36,640 nucleotides of DNA from Verrucomicrobiota bacterium (GTDB lineage: Bacteria; Verrucomicrobiota; Verrucomicrobiia; JABWAM01), in the NCBI GenBank assembly GCA_016198745.1, contig JACQHZ010000411.1, positions 1 to 36,640 on the forward strand, in the 5' to 3' direction. The notes under the pieces were generated by a model. The model was not told where the DNA came from. It ran no database searches and saw only the letters and a list, made by a program, of their open reading frames with translations. Below, one piece after another: positions 18,383 to 26,163 of this stretch (within the stretch, counting starts at the first letter, position 1; the number at the start of each line of letters is the position of its first letter). The position numbers and the translations under genes are program-made.

Positions 18383-20248
18383 TTACTGCGTCCAGAACGG
18401 GTCGCTTGAGTTGGTGGGAATTTTTGCCGCCTGCCGCCATTCACTATGGCCGTCGGCAAAAAGCAGGTTGGCTCCGCCCCGGTGCCTCGTTCTGTCGATG
18501 GTCCCGATGCTGGGCTGGACATCGGCTTCCCACACCCGATAGGAAGCGCCGTTATAGGTTGGGCTGTTCGGGTAATCCCCAGCGGTCGCATAGTGGGTGG
18601 AGTCGGCCGCCAGCATCATGAGGGCGGGATTGGCGATCTGGGACAGTTGAACGAACCGTTCGTTGTCGCCGAAGCCGCCCAGGAACTGGGGCAAACGATA
18701 GTTCATGCCGTAATACCAATCGTCCATGCCGGCGGGAACGCGCCACGCGGAGCATTTCCAGATGTTATTGCGGGTGGGCCAGGCGTAGGAGGAGGCACCG
18801 GCGTACGGGAACAACTTGACCATCCAAACGTTCGGGCTCTCGCTGGTCCGGAGCGGAGGCGGGATCCATCCCTCGTTTTCCCCGGCGTAGATGGCAAAAG
18901 CGACGCCGATTTGCTTGAGGTTGTTGATGCAGGTTATTCCCCGCGCCTGTTCCCTCGCCTTGGAGAGCGCGGGCGACAACAGGGCAGCCAGGATCGAAAT
19001 GATCGCGATAACGACCAGAAGTTCGATTAGGGTAAAACCGAATGCTCCCGCCTCGCGGGACCGAATGCCGAGTGCTGAATGTTGAACACCCTTTCGTTCC
19101 GCGCTCGACGCTCGACCCTCGACGGAAGAAGTCGCCTTTCTCCTGGGGGACCGAACTTGGGTGTGACCTTGTTTTTCAGGAATGACCAACGGGCAGGACA
19201 GCACCAAGCCGGTCACTTCCCGGTCTCTGGAAGTGATCCGCTCCAGAAGCATCTCGGCGGCATGTTCCCCAAGGCGCACAAAATCCGGATGAGTGGTCGG
19301 AAACTTTTCGGTCAATATGGCATCTTGAAGATTGTCGAACCCGGCCACCAGCACGTCCTCGGGCACGCGCAAACCGCGGGTTCGCAAGTGGACGATGCTC
19401 CGCTGGGCGGATTCGTCATCCAGCGCGATCAGGGCATCGGGCCGCGGCTTCAGCGCGATGAGGCGGTCGAGGGACTGCTGGCAGCTTTCATCACGGGTTG
19501 ACACATCCACCGCCGCCACCCGCTCGGGATGAAACGGTTCCTCCGCGTCCGCCAGCGCCCGCCGATGTCCGGCCAAGCGATCATCCACGGAACGATAGAG
19601 CAGCTCATCCGAAAACCGCAGGAAACCGATGATCTTGCGGCCCTGCGCCAGCAGGTAACGGGTCATCTCGCGGCCCACGGCAACATTGTCGAAAATCACG
19701 TGGGGCCGTTTCATTTGCGGCTGATAAAGATCCACCACGACGATGGGAAAATCACGGAACATCGTGGCGAGGTATTCCACCCCACGACGCGGACGCGGTC
19801 CCGGGTAGAGCACCACCCCTTGGACGCCCCGCTTCTGCATCTGCTCGACCTGCTGCTGCTCCCGGCCAACATCCCAGTGCGTGCTTGCAACCTCCACCGC
19901 ACAGCCCTGCCGGTTGGCCGCCAATTCCACCCCCTCCAGCGTCCGGTGGCAGATGATGTGCGCCAGGCTATGCACAATAAAACCAATGCGGCGTTGCGCC
20001 GGGCCGCGTCGAATCCGGGGCAGGTCCGCCAATGCCGCCACAAACATGCCGCTGCGCTGCCGCTTGGTCACCCACCCCTCGGAAGCCAACGCCGCGAACG
20101 CCTTGCTGATCGTCGGACAACTTAATTGGTAGCGCCGCGCCAACTCCCGCTCCGAAGGCAGCCTCGCCCCCACCGGCGTCCGGTCGCGGAGCCAGAAGTC
20201 CTCAAAGATCCGTTCGCGCACACTCGTGTAGCTGGGTTCCGAACTCAT
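18383..20248 (-). CDS. GntR/LacI-type transcriptional regulator fused in frame to a type IV pseudopilin (DUF1559-like)
   Basis: The 621-residue product has a GntR-type winged helix (about 1-75: [20 protein letters not shown]) and a LacI/PurR-type ligand-binding domain (about 85-365: [31 protein letters not shown]). A polar linker of about 40 residues follows. At about 404 there is a prepilin motif, [21 protein letters not shown], with its Glu at +5, then a DUF1559-like globular part ending in the [11 protein letters not shown] signature. No ATG, GTG or TTG lies in the linker frame, so the pseudopilin has no start of its own. I chose ATG 20248 ahead of the winged helix. The gene sits between the GH95-like and GH42-like genes, which it probably regulates. 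The linker looks like translated intergenic repeat, so a recent gene fusion or decay is possible. Confidence 0.82.
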   Translation of the reverse strand: MSSEPSYTSVRERIFEDFWLRDRTPVGARLPSERELARRYQLSCPTISKAFAALASEGWVTKRQRSGMFVAALADLPRIRRGPAQRRIGFIVHSLAHIICHRTLEGVELAANRQGCAVEVASTHWDVGREQQQVEQMQKRGVQGVVLYPGPRPRRGVEYLATMFRDFPIVVVDLYQPQMKRPHVIFDNVAVGREMTRYLLAQGRKIIGFLRFSDELLYRSVDDRLAGHRRALADAEEPFHPERVAAVDVSTRDESCQQSLDRLIALKPRPDALIALDDESAQRSIVHLRTRGLRVPEDVLVAGFDNLQDAILTEKFPTTHPDFVRLGEHAAEMLLERITSRDREVTGLVLSCPLVIPEKQGHTQVRSPRRKATSSVEGRASSAERKGVQHSALGIRSREAGAFGFTLIELLVVIAIISILAALLSPALSKAREQARGITCINNLKQIGVAFAIYAGENEGWIPPPLRTSESPNVWMVKLFPYAGASSYAWPTRNNIWKCSAWRVPAGMDDWYYGMNYRLPQFLGGFGDNERFVQLSQIANPALMMLAADSTHYATAGDYPNSPTYNGASYRVWEADVQPSIGTIDRTRHRGGANLLFADGHSEWRQAAKIPTNSSDPFWTQ

Positions 20249-20272
20249 ATCATCTGATAAAGGCAAATTTGA

Positions 20273-20287
20273 TCTGCTTTTAGCAGA
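20273..20287. promoter_or_regulatory. Candidate operator upstream of the regulator gene
   Basis: A perfect 6-bp dyad, TCTGCT-TTT-AGCAGA, lies 24 bp before the regulator's ATG. One-component GntR and LacI-type regulators often bind such dyads near their own start. Autoregulation is inference; one dyad of this length can occur by chance. Confidence 0.35.
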
Positions 20288-20372
20288 ATGCAAGCCGGAT
20301 TTGCGACATTTTTCAGAACGCGAATCCGCAGCCGCCGGCGTCGAGCGGGCGCGAGAGACAAGCGAACTTTGT

Positions 20373-23333
20373 TCAGGAAATCCGGTTGATCAGGAGCGAA
20401 TTCAGTTTCCACGTGTGGCCGCCGCCGGAAGCGAAGTGGACCTCCAACACGCCGTCATTCTCCTGCTGAACTCCAAAGGTTTTTACGGCAAACTCGCCCG
20501 CGCGAAGCGGTCGGCGCGTTTCCCATCGGAACTGGTTGCGGACCTGGATTCCGATCTGGGTCGGGGCGGCGGCGTCGCCCATCAGAAACAACAATTGGTA
20601 GGCGCCTCGCGGCAATTCCACGCAAAACACGGCGCGTCCCCTGCCGCCAACAAAATCCCGGCGAAGCGCGTCCGGGCGACGCCGGTCGGCAGCTTGCAAT
20701 CCGCGTGAATTTTTCCAGCCAAACCGCCGAAGTTCAGAATACAACGAACCGGAATGTATCCGGTAGAAGTCCGCGCCGATCTTGTTGCTCCCCGCCTTGT
20801 CGAAATTGAAGACCTGCTGGGGGATGACGGCGGCGTAGTCCTTCTTCAAGGCAGCAGCGGGGCCGAAGTCGAACTTGTACTTCGTGGCGCGCGGGATGAC
20901 CATGTCGCCCAGATTGGAATTGTAAAGGAAATCATCCAACCGGCGCAGATACTCGGTGTCGGCGGTCTTGCCCAGGAAAACGCGGCGCTTGGACGGTGCG
21001 ACATAGCACGGCGGGTTTGGTTCGAATTTTCGAGAACGCGCGCCTTGAACGGATTTGCCGCCGAAAGAAAACTGGCGGACCTCACCGGGTTGAAGGCCTA
21101 CGTCGAACGTCCTGCCGTTGACCGTCAACCGGCATTTCCCGCCCGCGCGTCCGGTGATTTTGACCCAGCGCGTTTTTCCATGGCGATATTCCGCCGACAC
21201 TTCCCAGGCGCCTTCTGCAAGCAGTTTTTCAAAACGGGCGAAAGGCCATTGGGAAGGAACCGCCGGAAAGACCCGCACCTTGCCATCGCGGCTTTGCAGC
21301 AGCATCTCGTTCACCGCCCCCAGCAACGCGCCGGATGCCTCCGGCATGGACGGCAAATACACCGGCCCCGACAGCACGGCGCAATTGTCAATCCAGCGCT
21401 CGGTTTCTTCCGCCAGCAGGCCGTTGGTGCGCACCGTGTAGGCGACGCCTTTTTCGTAGAGGATGCGGCTTGCTTCGTCGCCCAGGCCCAGACGCGCTGC
21501 GGCCGCCGACAGCCAGCCATAGTTGTGCGTGCTGATGGCCTCGCGATTTTCCACGTAACGCAGCGTATTGCGCGCAATTTTCTGCAGGCGACCGGGGCTG
21601 TCCGGGCCAATGCAACCGGCGGGATAAATCGGCATCAACAAGCTGGGATGCGCCAGATACAATGTCGGCGACGCCCACTCCGAGTCCAGGATCGTTTCGC
21701 CAAACTCGATGGAACGTCCGATCGGCAGGGGACTCAGACTGCGGAGGAGCCGCTGCCAGGTTGCGCGTTCCTGCGGGTCAGCCTTCAGACGATGGTTTGC
21801 CTCGATTCCCGCTTCCAGCAAATAACGCAGGCAGGCCAGAAGGATCGTCGCGTTTTTCCCGAGAGGCCCTTGTTCGGGCGACACAGTGGGGAAGGCGAAG
21901 AAACGCCCCTTGGAATCCCGGCGCAGGAAGTCTTCAAAGAACTGCAAGACCTCGCGCATGATGGGGTAAGCGGTTTCCCGCAGGAACTTTTCGTCCATGG
22001 AATAGCGGTAGCCCCACCAAAGGAACTGACAACACCAGGGCCAGATGCAGTGGTAAAATGTGTAAGGATAATCGCCGGCAATCCCGCGCATCCGGTAGAA
22101 CTCCACGGCCCAGCGGCGCGCGGCGGGCACGTATTCGCGCAAGCCGTCGTAAAACGGCTGGGTCATCTCGAGATGATTGGCGGTGTAACACCCCCAGTAG
22201 GCTTGCTGAATATTGACGTCCCAGTACCAGCAACTGCCCCAGGCGGATGAATTCTTGACGTCCCAAAGGCCGTTGAGACCCGTGGCCTGAGATTTGAACC
22301 GCATCCCGGTGCCGTCGCAACAGGCCAGCGCATACAGGTTCACATACCAGAGCCGCTCCAGAAATTTGTCGGCCAGTTCAATTTGCGATTGGTTCCAGAA
22401 AGCGCGCCAGGTTTGCCCATGATCCTTGCGCAAGGCGCGCGTTCCCTGCTGGTGGCTCGCGACGATGATCCGACGGGCCGCGTCCTTGGAACTCGATCCG
22501 GCTTCGTCCAATGCCGCCGTCAAAAGCAGGGTGCAACGCCGGGTTTCCCGCGCAAACCGCAAATCCACGGAACGCTCGGTCCGCCGCATGCGCCCCTGCG
22601 GAGCAGGCCGCCCATGTTCATCGAGCAGGCGGGCGTACAAGGTGTAACCGATCCGCGCGGATTCCGGCGCGTCGGGCGCCACAGGCTTCAAGGAATCCGA
22701 CAACCAGAAATCACCGCCGTCCATTCCTGAAGACGGCGCGGCGCAGGACGGAACGATTGTCCGATGCGTCTCCAACCGTTCGAGCAATCCCGGTCGCGAT
22801 GCCGTCATTTCGACAACCAGGGTCCGATGGTTTTTTGCGACAAACGAGCGCAGTCGAAGTTCGCCTTCTTTCCAGCGACAACGCGTTTCGACGGCGGCCT
22901 CGTAGAGATTCAACCGTTGCTCGAACTCGATGGCATCCGACGGGGAATGAACCGTCTGGATTCGCAGTTGTCCCGCGACATTCATCCAGGCGCCCTTGCG
23001 CAGCCAGCCGTAGGAGGTGTAATAGCTGGGATAAAGGATGCGGGCGTAGAGCTGCGCCTCAGGGCTGGCCGGCTTGCGATGCGCCGCCCATGCCTGGCGC
23101 ACAATGCGTTGATAATGGCCCTTGAACTCAACCGGAATAGGATGATCCTTCGGGTTGAACGCCATATAGACATCAAGATGGTTGATCGTCCAAATGAAGG
23201 CGTTGCCCTCCTGATAAGCCATCCCGCCAAAACAACCGTCGCCCAACGGCAAGGCTTCATCCCATCGCGTGACAGGAACTCGATAGACGATGTCCTGTTG
23301 GCGCAACAAAGATCGGACGCGAATCGGGTTCAT
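20373..23333 (-). CDS. GH95-like glycoside hydrolase with C-terminal FDFG-type beta-sandwich domain
   Basis: This 986-residue protein begins with the GH95/clan-M-like opening [18 protein letters not shown] and continues through a beta-sandwich into an (alpha/alpha)6 barrel ([59 protein letters not shown]). The last 150 residues form a separate module starting [11 protein letters not shown], like the galactose-binding sandwich found on pectin-acting enzymes. GH95 members are alpha-fucosidases or alpha-galactosidases, so removal of side-chain sugars is plausible, but the sequence is divergent. No clear signal peptide is seen. ATG 23333 has AGGA at 8-nt spacing. It is transcribed towards the regulator-pseudopilin gene, 124 bp away. 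Confidence 0.75.
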   Translation of the reverse strand: MNPIRVRSLLRQQDIVYRVPVTRWDEALPLGDGCFGGMAYQEGNAFIWTINHLDVYMAFNPKDHPIPVEFKGHYQRIVRQAWAAHRKPASPEAQLYARILYPSYYTSYGWLRKGAWMNVAGQLRIQTVHSPSDAIEFEQRLNLYEAAVETRCRWKEGELRLRSFVAKNHRTLVVEMTASRPGLLERLETHRTIVPSCAAPSSGMDGGDFWLSDSLKPVAPDAPESARIGYTLYARLLDEHGRPAPQGRMRRTERSVDLRFARETRRCTLLLTAALDEAGSSSKDAARRIIVASHQQGTRALRKDHGQTWRAFWNQSQIELADKFLERLWYVNLYALACCDGTGMRFKSQATGLNGLWDVKNSSAWGSCWYWDVNIQQAYWGCYTANHLEMTQPFYDGLREYVPAARRWAVEFYRMRGIAGDYPYTFYHCIWPWCCQFLWWGYRYSMDEKFLRETAYPIMREVLQFFEDFLRRDSKGRFFAFPTVSPEQGPLGKNATILLACLRYLLEAGIEANHRLKADPQERATWQRLLRSLSPLPIGRSIEFGETILDSEWASPTLYLAHPSLLMPIYPAGCIGPDSPGRLQKIARNTLRYVENREAISTHNYGWLSAAAARLGLGDEASRILYEKGVAYTVRTNGLLAEETERWIDNCAVLSGPVYLPSMPEASGALLGAVNEMLLQSRDGKVRVFPAVPSQWPFARFEKLLAEGAWEVSAEYRHGKTRWVKITGRAGGKCRLTVNGRTFDVGLQPGEVRQFSFGGKSVQGARSRKFEPNPPCYVAPSKRRVFLGKTADTEYLRRLDDFLYNSNLGDMVIPRATKYKFDFGPAAALKKDYAAVIPQQVFNFDKAGSNKIGADFYRIHSGSLYSELRRFGWKNSRGLQAADRRRPDALRRDFVGGRGRAVFCVELPRGAYQLLFLMGDAAAPTQIGIQVRNQFRWETRRPLRAGEFAVKTFGVQQENDGVLEVHFASGGGHTWKLNSLLINRIS

Positions 23334-23382
23334 CTGAAATCCTGTTCTGTTGGCAGAGCTTGTGAAATCATGCGAGACCTGA

Positions 23383-24006
23383 TCACCGGCGGTCAGGTTC
23401 TTCCATACACAGGACCTGTTCCAACTGTTGCTCGGTCAGATGCCATGGACCGTTGTTCCAGACAACGACATCCGCGAGATCCAATTTTTTCTGAAGCGGC
23501 CATTGCGCCGCAAATCGCTGTTCGATTTGCGCGTCATCCATGCCTCGCTGGCGCAAGCGGTTCCGTTGCTCGGAATGGGAACACGCCACCACCCAGGTCC
23601 GCTGAAATTCGACCGTTGCCTGCACCTCGTAGGCAAGCGGAATCACGACCATGGTTCGCAGCGCCTTTTCGAGCGACAGGGCGGCGCGTTTTTTCCACGC
23701 CTCACGAACAATGGGGTGGACCAGCGCATTGAGCCTTTGCAGAGCGGTTGCATCCGAAAAAACGGCTTTGGCCAGAGCAGCGCGGTTGACCCCCCCGTCG
23801 CTTGTCAACATCCGGTCGCCCAACATGCGCGCGATCTCATTTGGAAGCGACTGGCCCGGTCTGTAAAGCTCATGCACGATCTGATCCGTGCAGATCACGC
23901 TCCATCCTCGTGCTGCGAACCAATCCGCCGCGCGGGTTTTTCCCGTGGCAATGCCGCCGGTCAAACAAACCAAACTCGATTCTGAAGCCCCAGATTCCAT
24001 TTTCAT
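23383..24006 (-). CDS. coaE: Dephospho-CoA kinase
   Basis: This 207-residue enzyme phosphorylates dephospho-CoA in the last step of coenzyme A synthesis. The P-loop is GGIATGKT (residues 17-24). A DQIVHELYRPGQ segment follows, then RAALAKAVFSDATALQRLNALVHP, the CoaE signature, and a VVACSHSEQRNRLRQR lid-type arginine stretch. The frame is open further upstream but would overlap rpe, so the start is at ATG 24006 or the nearby ATG 24000. It lies 19 bp after rpe, suggesting one transcript. Length and motifs are normal. Confidence 0.92.
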   Translation of the reverse strand: MKMESGASESSLVCLTGGIATGKTRAADWFAARGWSVICTDQIVHELYRPGQSLPNEIARMLGDRMLTSDGGVNRAALAKAVFSDATALQRLNALVHPIVREAWKKRAALSLEKALRTMVVIPLAYEVQATVEFQRTWVVACSHSEQRNRLRQRGMDDAQIEQRFAAQWPLQKKLDLADVVVWNNGPWHLTEQQLEQVLCMEEPDRR

Positions 24007-24025
24007 TTGATGTCGCAAGACAACG

Positions 24026-24706
24026 TCAACCAGCCTGTTCGGAGCCGCGTTGGATGGCTTGACGCAGGTCGGCCACCGCTCTTGAAATATCCTTGGCGCC
24101 AAAGAGCGATGTGCCGGCCACAAAGGCGTCGGCGCCCGCACGGGCGCAGGCAACCGCGGTTTCAACCTGAATGCCGCCGTCCACCTCGATGTAATAACGC
24201 CGCTGTTGACGGGCGGGATGGCGGGCAAGATGGCGGACCTTCTCCAAAACCTCGGGAATGAATGCCTGGCCGCCAAAGCCCGGCACAACGGTCATGCATA
24301 ATACAAGGTCCACCTCTCCAAGAAGATGTTCAATGGCCGAACAACCCGTGGCGGGATTCAAGGCGACGCCGGCGAGACAGCCGCTCTCTCGAATTTGCCG
24401 GATAGTTTCCTGCGCCGGATGATGCGCCTCGATATGCACCGTGATCCGGCTGGCCCCCGCCTTGACAAACTTTTCCACGTACAAGTCAGGACGTTCGATC
24501 ATCAGATGAACGTCCAGCGGCAGGTTGGTTGAACGTTTGAGCGCAGCGGCGATCTCCGGACCGAAAGTGATGTTCGGGACAAAATGACCGTCCATGATGT
24601 CCACGTGAAGCCAGTCCCCGCCCGCTTGTTCGGCGCGTCTGGCCTCCTCGCCGAACCGGGCGTAGTCGGATGCCAAAATTGAGGGCGCTATGATGGGACT
24701 TGCCAT
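24026..24706 (-). CDS. rpe: Ribulose-phosphate 3-epimerase
   Basis: This 226-residue TIM-barrel enzyme interconverts ribulose 5-phosphate and xylulose 5-phosphate in the pentose phosphate pathway. Clear motifs are IAPSILASDYARFGEE, GGDWLHVDIMDGHFVPNITF with the metal-binding His and Asp, DVHLMIERPD, VVPGFGGQAF and IEVDGGI near the C terminus. It shares a transcript with coaE and is divergent from the rfaE2-like gene. It is slightly unusual in having MTVVPGFGGQ where MSVNPGFGGQ is usual; the key residues remain. Confidence 0.96.
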   Translation of the reverse strand: MASPIIAPSILASDYARFGEEARRAEQAGGDWLHVDIMDGHFVPNITFGPEIAAALKRSTNLPLDVHLMIERPDLYVEKFVKAGASRITVHIEAHHPAQETIRQIRESGCLAGVALNPATGCSAIEHLLGEVDLVLCMTVVPGFGGQAFIPEVLEKVRHLARHPARQQRRYYIEVDGGIQVETAVACARAGADAFVAGTSLFGAKDISRAVADLRQAIQRGSEQAG

Positions 24707-24748
24707 CTTGGAAAAGCTTGTTTACCCTTTGTCGGGTTCCATCTCAAC

Positions 24749-24814
24749 ATGAAACGCGAGACGTCAAAACGGATGCCGCTTCACCGGTTGGAATCCGCCG
24801 TTCGTCTTGCTTGA
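24749..24814 (+). pseudogene. Orphaned 5' end of the rfaE2-like gene
   Basis: ATG 24749 opens a 21-codon frame that reads MKRETSKR and then MPLHRLESAV before stopping at 24812-24814. MPLHRLESAV is identical to residues 9-18 of the intact rfaE2-like protein 776 bp downstream. The best explanation is that this was the original start of that gene. The segment 24804-25547 was then inserted with duplication of the 5' end, leaving this stub. Confidence 0.7.
24772..24803 (+). repeat. Left copy of a 32-bp direct repeat flanking a two-gene cassette
   Basis: Bases 24772-24803 (beginning GATGCCGCTTCACCG) match 25548-25579 with one mismatch (G versus C at the 16th base). The copies bound a 744-bp segment with two small genes. 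The right copy is coding sequence of the rfaE2-like gene. The length is too great for an ordinary IS target duplication and points to a tandem or template-switch event. Confidence 0.85.
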
Positions 24815-24902
24815 TTTCCAGGGCGAAGCGTGCCAGACTGATGCGATACTGAATGTGCTGCCTTTCCCCCTGGCGACTCAAAATCGAAATTCTTATTCTT
24901 CC

Positions 24903-25292
24903 ATGACGAGCAACGCTGGAACTTTGTCCTTAGCCGAAACAATTGACGAAGCGGGTGATCTCGCCCGGCGTTTGTTGAGGTACTTCAAGGCCCAGGTTGA
25001 GGACTGGTGCGACGTGTGTCGTCACTTGACAGCATGGGAGGACCGCCACCTGACCGATCCGCAGCCGGCGCCGGAACGGTTGGCGGAACATGCACGGTTG
25101 CTGGATGGATTGGAACAGGTGGGCCATTGGCTGGCGCTGACCACGCATAGCCCCGATTTCCCGGATCACACTACAGCGGACTTGGTGGCGATGACGCTCC
25201 AAGACTTGAACGACCGGCGTGCACTGTGGCATGGACCGATGAGTCCGGAACGTCGAGAACAGGTTTTGCGGACTGTGTTTCATGAGCCCTGA
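24903..25292 (+). CDS. Hypothetical helical protein, first gene of the two-gene cassette
   Basis: This 129-residue protein is not recognised. It is predicted helical and acidic, with WCDVCRHLTAWEDRHL (a C-x2-C pair) and a LEQVGHWLALTTHSPDFPDH segment. No membrane segment or signal peptide is visible. ATG 24903 is chosen because the frame upstream is intergenic in character; no good Shine-Dalgarno precedes it. The stop overlaps the next small gene by 11 bp, so the two are coupled. The pair lies between the duplicated ends of the rfaE2-like gene. The overlapping small-gene pair raises the question of a toxin-antitoxin-like module, but nothing in the sequence proves this. Confidence 0.6.
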   Translation: MTSNAGTLSLAETIDEAGDLARRLLRYFKAQVEDWCDVCRHLTAWEDRHLTDPQPAPERLAEHARLLDGLEQVGHWLALTTHSPDFPDHTTADLVAMTLQDLNDRRALWHGPMSPERREQVLRTVFHEP

Positions 25293-25506
25293 CTTGGAAC
25301 GGCTGCTTGAAGCCTTGTACGAGAAGCTGACTTGCCCGCCGGAGGAGAAGCCCCGCCGCGCGGCCAGCTTCGAGCGACTCCTTCAAGACGCCTTGACGCG
25401 CTGTCCGGGTTCGACCCGCAATGAACTCTTGGACGCGCTCCGCGACCGCTATCGCGAGTTCTGTCGCGCCAAACACAAGCCGCCCACCATGCCGCCACAA
25501 GCCTGA
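25282..25506 (+). CDS. Small hypothetical protein, second gene of the two-gene cassette
   Basis: This 74-residue protein is basic and helical: MSPDLERLLEALYEKL, then KPRRAASFERLLQDAL and DALRDRYREFCRAKHK. I do not recognise a family. Its ATG lies within the end of the preceding gene (11-bp overlap), a sign of translational coupling. It ends 18 bp before the rfaE2-like start. It is unlikely to be a shadow: it has a start, a coupled upstream gene and an amphipathic helix pattern. Confidence 0.55.
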   Translation: MSPDLERLLEALYEKLTCPPEEKPRRAASFERLLQDALTRCPGSTRNELLDALRDRYREFCRAKHKPPTMPPQA

Positions 25507-25524
25507 CCCGCCTGCCGTTGCCGC

Positions 25525-26010
25525 ATGACACCTGAAATATTCAAATTGATGCCGCTTCACCGCTTGGAATCCGCCGTTCAACGCGAACGACGGCGTGGGC
25601 GGCGCATGGTGTTCACCAACGGCTGTTTTGACATCCTTCACATCGGGCACGCGTTTTATCTGCAAGCGGCGAGGAAACTGGGCGACTATCTGGTGGTGGC
25701 CGTCAATTCGGACGCCTCCGTCCGCCGGCTCAAGGGATCGGGGCGTCCGCTCAACAACCATCGCGACCGGGCGCGTTTGCTCGCGGCGCTGGGGTGCGTG
25801 GATTACGTCGTGATTTTCAGCAGCAAACGCGTGACGCCTCTCCTGAGGATGCTCAAGCCCGAAATTTATGTCAAGGGAGGGGACTATGCCGAGAACGCCC
25901 TGGATCCGCGCGAGCGCGCCGCTGTCCGCGCCTGCGGCGGCAAGATTCGCATTCTTCCGTTGTGGAAAGGGTATTCGACCACCGCGATGATTCGAAGGCT
26001 CCAGTCCTGA
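25525..26010 (+). CDS. rfaE2: D-glycero-beta-D-manno-heptose 1-phosphate adenylyltransferase (RfaE domain II type)
   Basis: This 161-residue nucleotidyltransferase transfers AMP to heptose 1-phosphate to make ADP-heptose for lipopolysaccharide core. The fold signature is TNGCFDILHIGH (HIGH at residues 39-42), and PEIYVKGGDY and YSTTAMIRRL are RfaE2 hallmarks. The first domain of HldE (the kinase) is absent, which is normal in split systems. ATG 25525 gives a short leader before MPLHRLESAV. The original start was probably the duplicated stub at 24749. The presence of this gene supports a Gram-negative outer membrane. Confidence 0.9.
   Translation: MTPEIFKLMPLHRLESAVQRERRRGRRMVFTNGCFDILHIGHAFYLQAARKLGDYLVVAVNSDASVRRLKGSGRPLNNHRDRARLLAALGCVDYVVIFSSKRVTPLLRMLKPEIYVKGGDYAENALDPRERAAVRACGGKIRILPLWKGYSTTAMIRRLQS
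25548..25579 (+). repeat. Right copy of the 32-bp direct repeat, inside the rfaE2-like gene
   Basis: This copy of 24772-24803 (one mismatch) encodes MPLHRLESAV, residues 9-18 of the rfaE2-like protein. Because it is in functional coding sequence, it is likely the older context; the left copy is followed by a stop after three more codons. Confidence 0.85.
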
Positions 26011-26087
26011 TCCCCATGCTGACGGGGCGGGCGCGGGCAAGACCGTTGCGTTTCGACCTTGGACGAAGCCGCGGCCGGGCGGTCAGC

Positions 26088-26105
26088 TTGTGAAATTTTT
26101 CACAA
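26088..26105. promoter_or_regulatory. Rex operator upstream of nuoG
   Basis: TTGTGAAATTTTTCACAA is a perfect dyad and an exact fit to the Rex consensus TTGTGAA-N4-TTCACAA. Rex is a repressor that leaves DNA when NADH rises; in actinobacteria and others it controls NADH dehydrogenase genes. TTGAAA at 26113 and CAATAT 17 nt later could be a promoter just downstream. The ATG of nuoG is 58 bp after the site. The same 18 bp recur before nuoH. Confidence 0.85.
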
Positions 26106-26163
26106 ATAGACGTTGAAACCCGGCTGGCGCCTGTTCAATATCACCCACGGCTTCCTATTTGCC

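Noticed and set aside
19000-19140. A separate start for the pseudopilin, giving two genes instead of a fusion
   Set aside because: No ATG, GTG or TTG occurs in frame between the end of the LacI-type domain and the FTLIEL motif (the V before QHSALG is GTT). A frameshift or start-codon loss remains possible, so it is described as a fusion with caution.
23358-23375. A third TTGTGAAA word upstream of the GH95-like gene (TTGTGAAATCATGCGA)
   Set aside because: Only one half of a Rex site is present; the second half does not match. A 7-bp half-site is expected by chance.
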